Shown here: piece after piece, positions 8,759-17,205 of the stretch
Layout of the letters: every line of letters starts with the position of its first letter
How positions within the stretch are numbered: position 1 is the first letter of the stretch
Source: Thiocapsa roseilacustris
GTDB taxonomy: Bacteria > Pseudomonadota > Gammaproteobacteria > Chromatiales > Chromatiaceae
Assembly: GCF_041903755.1 (NCBI RefSeq)
Contig: NZ_JBBWVE010000029.1
Span: forward strand, 25,630 to 89,629
Direction: 5' to 3'
DNA: 64,000 bases
Translations under genes and position numbers: made by a program
The notes under the pieces: generated by a model
What the model was told of the DNA's origin: nothing
What the model saw: only the letters and a program-made list of their open reading frames with translations
The model's database searches: none

Positions 8759-11700
8759 AACTCGAAGACATCGCACCAGGGCAAAGCCTGACCGGTATCG
8801 AGCCCAGCCAGATCGTATCGGTCATGGCGACGGTCTCGCACGGGGACGGTGCGCTCCAGCTCATCTACAAAACCCCCGACGGCGCGATCAAGGAGCGCCT
8901 GCTCGCACGGGACGACGAGGCCACGGTCGCGATCGCCACCGCCGAGCGCCCGTTCGCCTTCGACGGCGACGGCGATGCCTTCCAGCTTGCCTGCGAGGCC
9001 AAGCGCATCGACCTTGCATTTCTCTTCGACCCCATGATGGCCGTGCACAGTTCGAACGTCGATCCGCTGCCGCATCAGATCACGGCGGTCTACGAAGCCC
9101 TGCTGCCACGCCAGCCGTTGCGGTTCGTCCTCGCGGACGATCCCGGCGCCGGCAAAACCATCATGGCCGGGCTCTACATCCGCGAGCTCATCATGCGCGC
9201 GGATGCCCACCGCATTCTGATCGTGGCTCCGGGGAGCCTGGTGGAGCAGTGGCGCGACGAGCTGTACGAGAAATTCGGTCTTGAGTTTCACATCTACTCC
9301 GCGATCCTGGAGCAGACCTCGCCGAGCGGCAATCCCTTCGAGGACTACCCGCGGCTGATCGTGCGGCTCGACCAGCTTGCCCGAAACGAGGAACTCCAGG
9401 AGAAGCTGTGCGCGCCGGGTTGGGACCTGGCCGTTTTCGACGAAGCGCACAAGCTCGCCGCCCATTACTCCGGCTCGAAGCTGGACAAGACCGGACGCTT
9501 CCGCTTCGCCGAGAAGCTCGGCGCGCATGTTCGGCATCTACTGCTGATGACCGCAACACCCCACAGCGGCAAGGAAGAGGACTTCCAGCTTTTCCTTTCG
9601 CTGCTCGATTCCGACCGCTTCTACGGCAAGTTCCGCGACGGCGTGCACAAGGTCGATCCTTCCGACCTGATGCGTCGCATGGTCAAGGAAGAACTGGTCA
9701 AGTTCGACGGCACGCCGCTCTTTCCGGAGCGCCGGGCCTACACCGTGAACTACGAACTTTCGCCGATCGAATCCGCGCTCTATGAAGCCGTCACCGAGTA
9801 CGTCAAGACCGAGATGGGCAAGGCCGATCAGATCAAGGGGTCACGCAAAGGCTCCATCGGCTTTGCACTCACCGCCCTGCAACGCCGTCTTGCCTCCAGC
9901 CCGGAGGCGATCTTCCAATCGCTCAAGCGCCGCCGTGAACGGCTGGAGAATCGCCTGCGCGACGAAAAGCTCGGGATCAAGGGCAAGCAGGCCCTCGCCG
10001 AGACCCTGGCGGACGTTCCCGAGGACGATGACGATCTCACCGCCGAGGAGCAGGAGGGACTCGAAGAGACCCTGATCGACCAGGCCACCGCCGCGAAGAG
10101 CATCGTGGAGCTGGATGCCGAGATCGTGATCCTCAAAGGGCTGGAGGTACAGGCCAAAGTGGTTGTGGCTTCGGGCCGGGACCGCAAGTGGGACGAGCTG
10201 TCGCAGATCCTTCAGAACAATCCCGAGATGCGCGATGCCGCCGGGCGGCAGCGCAAGCTCATCATCTTCTCCGAGCACCGCGACACCCTCAACTACCTGC
10301 ACGCCAAGATCGCCGGGGTCCTCGGTAATCCTGACGCCATCATCACCATTCACGGCGGGACGCATCGCGACGAGCGCCGCCGCCTTCAAGCGCTGTTCCG
10401 CTCCGACCCCGGAGTGCGCGTGCTGGTGGCGACCGACGCCGCCGGCGAAGGCGTGAACCTCCAGAACGCGAATCTGATGGTCAACTACGACCTGCCCTGG
10501 AACCCGAACCGCCTCGAGCAGCGCTTCGGGCGCATCCACCGCATCGGCCAACAGGAGGTTTGCCATCTCTGGAACCTCGTGGCCAAGGAGACCCGCGAAG
10601 GCGATGTCTACCACCGCCTGCTGATGAAGCTCGAAGTCGAGAGCCAGGCGCTCAAGGGCCGTGTCTTCGACATTCTCGGCGAGGTTTTCGAGGAGACCAG
10701 TCTCAAGGACCTGCTGATGCAGGCGATCCGTTACGGGGACCGTCAAGACGTTCGAGACCGTCTGAGCCAAAAGATCGACATGGCGCTCGATCACGAGCAC
10801 CTGAAATCCCTGCTCAACCGCAACGCGCTTGCCCAGGAGACGATGAGCGCCGAGCGGCTCTTTGCCGTCAAGGAGGAAATGGACAAGGCCGAAGCGCGCC
10901 GCTTGCAGCCCTTCTTCGTGCGGGCCTTCTTCTCGAAGGCGCTCGATGCCCTCGGCGGCACGGCCCATCCGCGCGAGGCCGGGCGCTTCGAGATCACCCA
11001 TGTTCCGGCAGCGATCCGCGAGCGCGACCGCCGCCTCACCGGGCGTAACCGGCGCGAGAACGAGCCGGTCCTGAAACGCTACAGCCGGATTTGTTTCGAG
11101 CGCGCGGCGATCCAACCCATCGACAAGCCGGGGCTGGAGCGTGCGCTGCTGATGCATCCGGGCCATCCGCTGATGCTCTCGATGACCGACATGCTCCTGG
11201 AACAGCACGCGAACCTGTTGCGCCAGGGGGCCGTCCTGATCGACCCGGCGGACGAAGGCATCGAGCCCGCTCTGCTGTTCCTGCTGACCCACGAGATCAA
11301 ATCCGGCGACGGCACGGTGCTCTCCAAGCGCCTGCAATTCGTGCGGGTCGGTGCGGACGGGCAGGCCGTGTTTGCCGGCTGGGCGCCGCATCTCGATCTG
11401 GAGCCGTTGAAGGATGCCGAACGTCCGGTGCTGGACGAGACGCTCGCCGCGCCATGGATCGCCTCGGGGCAGGAGAGTCGAGCGCTTGCCTTGGCCGCTC
11501 AAACGCTGGTCCCCGAGCACTTCCGCGAGGTCGCACACCGTCGCATCGAGCACATCGAAAAGACCCTAGACGCCGTCAACGAGCGTCTGACCAAGGAGAT
11601 CGACTTCTGGCAGGATCGATGGATGAAGCTCAAGGAGGACGGCGAAGCGGGCAAGGATGTCCGGCTCAATCTTCACAACGTCGAGCGCACCATTGCCGAT

Positions 11701-12267
11701 CTCGGGAGCCGCCTGGAGAGCCGCAAGAAAGAGCTCCAGTCCATGCGCCATGTGGTCAGCGGCACACCGGTGGTGCTGGGCGCGGCGTTGATTGTTCCGG
11801 CTGGCCTGATGAGCACCCTGCGCGGGGAGGAGCCGGTCGATTCCGTCGCGGCAACCTTCGCCGCCGACGCGCAGGCACGCGCGCGCATCGAGCGGGTTGC
11901 CATGGACGCGGTGCGTCTGACCGAGGAGGCGCGGGGTTGCCGCGTCGTCGATGTTTCCGCCGACAAATGCGGCTGGGACCTCACGGCCTATCCGCCCGTC
12001 CTCGACGGCAAGCAGCCCGATCCCCGACATATCGAGGTGAAGGGCCGGGCCAAGGGTGCGAGCACCGTGACCGTGACCCGCAACGAGATGCTCTATGCCT
12101 TCAATCAGGGCGACAAGTTCGTCCTGGCCATCGTCCTTGTCCATGAGGACGACCGTGCCGAAGGCCCGTACTACATCCGCAATCCTTTTCAAAGCGAGCC
12201 CGGTTGGGGCGTCGCATCCATCAACTTTAACCTGGGCGATCTCCTCGTCCGAGCCGAGGCCGCCTGA
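8755..12267 (+). CDS. SNF2/RapA-type superfamily 2 helicase with C-terminal DUF3883
   Basis: A 1170-residue DNA translocase/helicase. Motifs in order: Walker A DDPGAGKTIMAG (131-135 core), DEAH box FDEAHK (229-232), motif III TATPHSG, then the second RecA lobe with ATDAAGEGVNLQ and the arginine-finger motif NRLEQRFGRIHRIGQ. A long helical middle leads to the C-terminal DUF3883 segment IEVKGRAKGASTVTVTRNE, a restriction-endonuclease-like fold. ATG 8755 overlaps the previous stop; an in-frame GTG 9 bases upstream is less likely. Helicases of this type accompany DUF1156 methyltransferases and DUF499 ATPases in predicted anti-phage operons, as here. A homologous gene with the same motif order lies at 54152-58231. 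Confidence 0.88.
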   Translation: MKLEDIAPGQSLTGIEPSQIVSVMATVSHGDGALQLIYKTPDGAIKERLLARDDEATVAIATAERPFAFDGDGDAFQLACEAKRIDLAFLFDPMMAVHSSNVDPLPHQITAVYEALLPRQPLRFVLADDPGAGKTIMAGLYIRELIMRADAHRILIVAPGSLVEQWRDELYEKFGLEFHIYSAILEQTSPSGNPFEDYPRLIVRLDQLARNEELQEKLCAPGWDLAVFDEAHKLAAHYSGSKLDKTGRFRFAEKLGAHVRHLLLMTATPHSGKEEDFQLFLSLLDSDRFYGKFRDGVHKVDPSDLMRRMVKEELVKFDGTPLFPERRAYTVNYELSPIESALYEAVTEYVKTEMGKADQIKGSRKGSIGFALTALQRRLASSPEAIFQSLKRRRERLENRLRDEKLGIKGKQALAETLADVPEDDDDLTAEEQEGLEETLIDQATAAKSIVELDAEIVILKGLEVQAKVVVASGRDRKWDELSQILQNNPEMRDAAGRQRKLIIFSEHRDTLNYLHAKIAGVLGNPDAIITIHGGTHRDERRRLQALFRSDPGVRVLVATDAAGEGVNLQNANLMVNYDLPWNPNRLEQRFGRIHRIGQQEVCHLWNLVAKETREGDVYHRLLMKLEVESQALKGRVFDILGEVFEETSLKDLLMQAIRYGDRQDVRDRLSQKIDMALDHEHLKSLLNRNALAQETMSAERLFAVKEEMDKAEARRLQPFFVRAFFSKALDALGGTAHPREAGRFEITHVPAAIRERDRRLTGRNRRENEPVLKRYSRICFERAAIQPIDKPGLERALLMHPGHPLMLSMTDMLLEQHANLLRQGAVLIDPADEGIEPALLFLLTHEIKSGDGTVLSKRLQFVRVGADGQAVFAGWAPHLDLEPLKDAERPVLDETLAAPWIASGQESRALALAAQTLVPEHFREVAHRRIEHIEKTLDAVNERLTKEIDFWQDRWMKLKEDGEAGKDVRLNLHNVERTIADLGSRLESRKKELQSMRHVVSGTPVVLGAALIVPAGLMSTLRGEEPVDSVAATFAADAQARARIERVAMDAVRLTEEARGCRVVDVSADKCGWDLTAYPPVLDGKQPDPRHIEVKGRAKGASTVTVTRNEMLYAFNQGDKFVLAIVLVHEDDRAEGPYYIRNPFQSEPGWGVASINFNLGDLLVRAEAA

Positions 12268-12269
12268 CC

Positions 12270-13458
12270 ATGACCCATTCCGTCAAGACCCCCAAGAAGT
12301 TGATCGAAGTCGCGTTGCCGCTCGATGCGATCAATACAGCTTGCGCCTATGAAAAGATGCCGGGAATAGGCGCACATCCACGCGGCATGCATTTGTGGTG
12401 GGCGCGGCGACCGCTTGCGGCGGCGCGCGCGGTGATTTTTTCGCAGATGGTCAACGATCCGTCGTGGAAGTGGGAGTTGGAACATCCCGGCGAAATCCCC
12501 CCCGCCAACCTCAAGGCGAGCTGGTCCGCAAGCCGCAAGCGGCTTTTTTCCTTGATTGAGGAACTTGTGCAGTGGAAGAACACGACCAACGAGGCGGTGC
12601 TGGAGAAGGCGAGAGCCGAAATCCGGAAATCCTGGCGGGAAACCTGCGAGCTGAATAAAGATCATCCGCAGGAATCGGACCTGTTCGATCCCGAGAAGTT
12701 GCCTGCCTTCCACGATCCCTTTGCCGGGGGCGGAGCCCTGCCGCTCGAAGCGCAGCGCCTGGGGTTGGAAGCGTACGCGAGCGACCTGAATCCGGTCGCG
12801 GTCCTCATCAACAAGGCGATGATAGAAATCCCTCCGAAGTTTGCAGGCAGGCCCCCGGTCAATCCGGAGGCGCGGGGCAAAAAGCAACTGGTCGATCAGG
12901 ATTGGAGCGGGGCGCGAGGGTTGGCCGAGGACGTGCGCTACTACGGGCAGTGGATGCGCGAGGAGGCCCAAAAGCGTATCGGGCATCTCTATCCGCCGGT
13001 CGAGGTGACGGCGGAGATGGCGCTGGAGCGCCCTGACCTTAAGCCCTATGTCGGGCAGAAGCTCACGGTGATTGCCTGGCTATGGGCACGCACGGTGAAA
13101 AGCCCGAACCCGGCCTTCCGGCATGTTGATGTGCCGCTCGCTGCGACCTTCGTCCTGTCAAGCAAGGCAGGCAAGGAAGCGTATGTTGAACCGGTGATCG
13201 ATGGCGATAGCTACTGGTGCAGAGTGAAGATGGGTAAGCCACCGGCGGAGGCGAAAGCGGGGACGAAGCTGTCCAGAGGAAATTTTCGATGCTTGCTTAC
13301 CCATACTCCCATTGGTGCTGTTTACATCCGCGCTGAGGCGCAGGCTGGACACATGGGCGCTCGGCTCATGGCCGTCATAGCTGAGGGTAAAAGAGGGCGA
13401 ATTTATCTGCCGCCAACCTGCGAGCAGGAAGAGGCGGCAAATAGCTCAGAACCTACTT
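12270..13458 (+). pseudogene. DUF1156 DNA methyltransferase, 5' part (split by insertion)
   Basis: The first ~396 codons of an anti-phage-associated DUF1156 adenine-type DNA methyltransferase. It begins two bases after the helicase stop. The N-terminal DUF1156 block (EVALPLDAIN, HLWWARRPLAAARAVIF) and SAM-binding motif I (FHDPFAGGGALPLEAQRLG) are intact. The frame enters foreign DNA after NSSEPT. Joining this edge to the downstream fragment across the duplicated CTACTT restores the family-like reading SSEPTWKPD, so the gene was whole before insertion. As present it lacks catalytic motif IV and cannot methylate. Confidence 0.85.
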
Positions 13459-15463
13459 CTACTTTGTTACTTTTCCCGCGGACCCGTGGCGCACAGCAGC
13501 CACGCCGAATGCAGGCGATAAGCGATTAATTTATATTGAATCATATCGTTTTTGTGGCAACAGAGGGATCGCTGAACCGAGGCGCGTTCGTGGTCGTCAT
13601 GTCGTGGACCGTAGCACCGGGTTGACCGTCGGCGGCAGGCCGTCGGCGCTGACGAGACGGTCGCTCGCGCGCTGACCACGAAGGATGTTGGTTGCGCCGC
13701 ATCGCGAGACGGCCCCGTCCACAATCACGCTGCGCCGAAGGCATGGAGCGCCCCCGAGGCGCGAACAGACCCCCTTGCGCATGCCCTGGTGTCGCTTTGT
13801 CGAGGTCCAGGGAAAACAACGGGCGCAGCGGTGCCGGCAGCGCCGATGCGCTGCATCGTCGCCTTTGAGCGTCGCGCCCGGAGGTCGCGTGATCAACCCG
13901 AGGTCGCCGTCGGGCAGCACGAGCGGGCACAACGCTCGGCGTCGTGGGCGGCGCGGCCGCGCGCCGGGCGAGGTTACTCCAGAAGCGCAAGGCCCTGCTT
14001 GGCGTACTGGGCGCGTATGCTGGCCAAGCGCTTCTTGTGGCGCTTTTCCATCTGCGCCAAGACCTCTTCCTGCGTCACTGCGCGCCTTGGCAGGAACTGT
14101 TTCAAGAGCTCCTCAATGTCGGAGCAACTCAACAGCGGATGCACGTCTGCAGCACGTAGTCGCTCCTCCAACATGAACAGCATCGCCATCAACACCAAGG
14201 CCATGTGATGATGCCAGGCGCTCCATTTGCGCACCTGATAATCCGCCATGCCGCATTCGGATTTGCCATCCTGGAAGGCGCGCTCCACCCAATAGCGCTG
14301 CGCCTGCATCTCGGCCAATCGCTTCACCGGCGTTTCGGCCGGGGCATTCGACAAGGTGTATTTGATGTCCTCGGGGGCATTGATCTCACGGCGCACGATC
14401 AAGTGCCAACCATGCGCCGCGGTCTCCTCGTTATCCCATAACCAAACCCGTCGATGCAGCACCGCCACTTCCAGTTCTCCGCGCGTGCTGTCACGGACCT
14501 TGACCCGTTGCCAAGCCTCGGCGGGCTGCTCCGCTTGCCACTGATCAACCCGTATCGCCGCTGCGTTCGCCTCGAGCTTGGTTGGCGTGCGGCCACGCTG
14601 CCCTTTCTTCTGCTTGACCGTCGGCTTCGGATCTTCCAGGAAGATCAGCTGATTGCAATGCACATCGGCGACAAACACTTCCCCCATCGCCGCCAGGCCG
14701 CGGAGAAACGCCGGATCGTTGCCGTAAAACCCGTCGGCGCCAACCCAGGAAAACCGCACACCAATCCGGCGTTGATGCGCGACCATCGCCAACGCCAGCG
14801 CCACTTTCGTCTTAAAGACGCGGTCCTCCTCGGGAATACCGGCCTGCTCGCAGCGCGGCGCATCATCACACCATTTCTCCGGGAGATACAGGCGCTCATC
14901 GACCAACGTCACACGGCGATCACGACCCAATGCGGCAAATACCCCGACTTGGCAATTGTCCACCTTGCCCAGACGCCCACACCATTGCCGAGCGACGCCC
15001 ACCGAATGCTTGCCCGACTTCTTGAAGCCGCTTTCATCGATCAACAGGCAACTATTCGGGTGCCCACCTAGCCATCGATCCGCCGCCAACGCCACCTGAT
15101 CAATCACCGCTTGATGATCCCAAGGCGAGTCCGTGAGCATCTGCTGGAGCTGCTGTTCATCGGCATCCGGAACCCGCTCCTCCATACGCTCCATATTCTT
15201 CTTATTGGGATCGGCTTGCATCAGACCCCGTAAATAGTGGCCGACCGGCTCGATCACGCTGCGGGTTGCGTTCTGAAAATGCGTTTTGAAGCGCAGATGA
15301 AAGCGGGTAAAGCGCCCGGCAATACCATCAAGTGGATTTATAGGGGTATCAGTAGAAGAAAATCTGCTTATGCATAGATAAGTTCTCTTTATGATTGAGT
15401 TGTGGTGCTAATAGTATAATAACATCAGCTATTTGCAGCTAGATCTAATCTAACGAAGTAGAA
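13459..15463. mobile_element. ~2.0 kb insertion carrying an IS701-family transposase
   Basis: The insert is bounded by a CTACTT direct repeat (13453-13458 and 15464-15469) that belongs once to the methyltransferase reading frame. Its ends carry an imperfect inverted repeat: CTACTTTGTTA at the left and the complement of CTACTTCGTTA at the right. Inside lie about 500 bases without a supported gene on the left, the transposase on the minus strand, and about 200 AT-rich bases on the right. IS701 members usually make a shorter (4 bp) target duplication and are nearly filled by the transposase. The extra flanks may therefore mean a nested or composite insertion. Exact ends are approximate. Confidence 0.65.
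13974..15257 (-). CDS. IS701-family transposase
   Basis: A 427-residue DDE transposase. The DESGFKKSGKHSVGVARQ block (first catalytic Asp), followed by CGRLGKVDNCQVGVF, is the diagnostic IS701 segment. SWVGADGFYGNDP supplies the second Asp, and the YWVERAFQDGKSECGMADYQ region supplies the Glu. The C-terminus ends in a basic helix (EKRHKKRLASIRAQYAKQG). The frame is complete with no internal stops, so the enzyme may be active. It lies antisense to the methyltransferase gene it interrupts. Confidence 0.85.
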   Translation of the reverse strand: MIEPVGHYLRGLMQADPNKKNMERMEERVPDADEQQLQQMLTDSPWDHQAVIDQVALAADRWLGGHPNSCLLIDESGFKKSGKHSVGVARQWCGRLGKVDNCQVGVFAALGRDRRVTLVDERLYLPEKWCDDAPRCEQAGIPEEDRVFKTKVALALAMVAHQRRIGVRFSWVGADGFYGNDPAFLRGLAAMGEVFVADVHCNQLIFLEDPKPTVKQKKGQRGRTPTKLEANAAAIRVDQWQAEQPAEAWQRVKVRDSTRGELEVAVLHRRVWLWDNEETAAHGWHLIVRREINAPEDIKYTLSNAPAETPVKRLAEMQAQRYWVERAFQDGKSECGMADYQVRKWSAWHHHMALVLMAMLFMLEERLRAADVHPLLSCSDIEELLKQFLPRRAVTQEEVLAQMEKRHKKRLASIRAQYAKQGLALLE

Positions 15464-17190
15464 CTACTTGGAAACCTGATATAAACTTCTTCGAGAAAGC
15501 TCTTGGTTTTCGAGTCGCTAACTACGGCATAAAGAAATGGAGCGATCTTTTTATTTCGCGCCAGCTAGTCGCCTTAACGACGTTTACAGACCTCATTGAA
15601 GAGGTCAGGATCGAGGTGCTAAAAGCCGCTTTAGCTTCGGGTATGTCGGATGACGATATTGGCGTGGATGAGTGTGGTTGTGGCGCTCGTGCCTACGCAG
15701 AATCTATTGGTACTTACTTGGCTTTTGCGATTAGTCGGTTGGCGGATTTTGGTTGTGCGTTGGCAACTTGGAAGCCATCTGGGGAGCAGGTTATGCACCT
15801 ATTTACTCGACAAGCTATTCCCATGGCTTGGGATTTTCCAGAATCAAACTTCCTAGGAGACTCATCTATTTGTTGGTTGAATGCGGTTAAATATGCCCGC
15901 GAGGGTCTAGTTGCGGGGGCTGTGGGCATAGTTCCAAAGCCAGGTGTTGCTTGTATGGCTAATGCAACCGAACAAGCGCAGTCATTGCATAAGGTTATTT
16001 CAACTGACCCTCCATATTACGATAATGTGGGTTATGCGGATCTTTCCGACTTCTTTTACGTTTGGCTGCGGGCTTCGCTGCGAGAAGTATTTCCGACTCT
16101 ATTTTCTACTGTGGTAACTCCAAAAGCTGAAGAGCTGGTCGCGACACCAGATAGACATGGAGGTCAACAGCAAGCGGAAAACTTTTTTCTTCAGGGTATG
16201 ATGCAAGCAATGTCGAGACTTGCAGAGCAAAGTCAACCAACTTTTCCGGTTACGATTTATTACGCTTTTAAGCAGTCTGAAACCGATGGAAATACAGGAA
16301 CGGCGAATACGGGGTGGGAGACTTTTCTTGAAGCAGTTTTTCGGGCTGGATTTGCGCTTACCGGGACATGGCCGCTTCGCAGCGAGCAGGAATACCGCAT
16401 GCGTGGTATGAACTCAAATGCCCTTGCCTCCAGCATCGTTCTCGTATGCCGCCCGCGTCCTGCCACGGCCAAAACCATCTCCCGCCGCGCCTTCCTGCGC
16501 GAACTGAACCAGGTGCTTCCCGAGGCTCTTGACGAAATGACGCGCGGGGCAGGGGACGAGCGCTCTCCCGTTGCACCGGTGGACCTCTCCCAGGCCATTA
16601 TCGGTCCGGGCATGGCGGTGTTCTCGAAGTATGCCGCCGTGCTCGAAGCCGACGGGACCCCGATGAGTGTTCGCACGGCTTTGCAACTCATCAACCGCTT
16701 TTTCGCCGAGGACGATTTTGATCACGACACCCAGTTTTGTTTGCACTGGTTCGGGCAATACGGCTGGAAAGAAGGCAAGTTCGGAGACGCCGATACTCTT
16801 TCTCGTTCCAAGGGAACAAGCGTGGACGGTGTCAGGCAATCGGGTGTGCTTTACGCCACAGGCGGCGTCGTGCGCCTCCTCAAATGGCCTGAGTATCCTG
16901 CCGACTGGGACCCCCAGAAGGATGATCGCTTGCCGGTCTGGGAGCTGTTGCATCAGCTTATCCGGGTCTTCAAAGCCGACGGCGAGCGCCCGGCGGGACT
17001 GATCGTCGCCGCCGTACCGAGCAAAGCCGAGGCGACCAGACAACTCGCCTATCGTCTTTATACGCTTTGCGAGCGGGCGGGATGGGCCGAAGACGCCCGC
17101 GCTTACAACGAGATCATCACGAGTTGGAGTGCCATCGAGACCGCGGCGGCAGCCGCGCCGACGCCTCGACAGGCGGTGCTGTTTGACTAA
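15464..17190 (+). pseudogene. DUF1156 DNA methyltransferase, 3' part (split by insertion)
   Basis: The continuation of the interrupted methyltransferase, open from the right insertion edge (TWKPDINFFEKALGFRV) to a stop 15 bases before the DUF499 gene. It carries catalytic motif IV as STDPPYYDNVGYADLSDFF and the motif-VIII-like YYAFKQSE. An internal ATG at 15616 could initiate a fragment lacking the SAM-binding half. Base composition is unusual: up to about 16.37 kb the gene is clearly AT-richer than its last 800 bases and than its 5' start. This suggests the central, possibly target-recognition, part was exchanged by recombination. Confidence 0.82.
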
Positions 17191-17205
17191 CGGGAAGGAC
17201 GACGC

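Noticed and set aside
9841..11553. Long open frames antisense to the two large helicases (also 53963-56053) and to the methyltransferase/DUF499 region (16414-17772)
   Set aside because: They mirror the codon structure of GC-rich genes, contain no domains, and the sense strand carries clear helicase, methyltransferase and ATPase motifs.
8755..12267. DISARM class 1 (DrmD) assignment
   Set aside because: The helicase is of a related type, but no DrmA, DrmB or DrmC gene is in the window and the partners are DUF1156 and DUF499.
13541..13990. Protein gene left of the IS701 transposase
   Set aside because: Frames on both strands are Arg/Pro/Ala-rich with no domain or ribosome site; probably non-coding DNA of the insertion.
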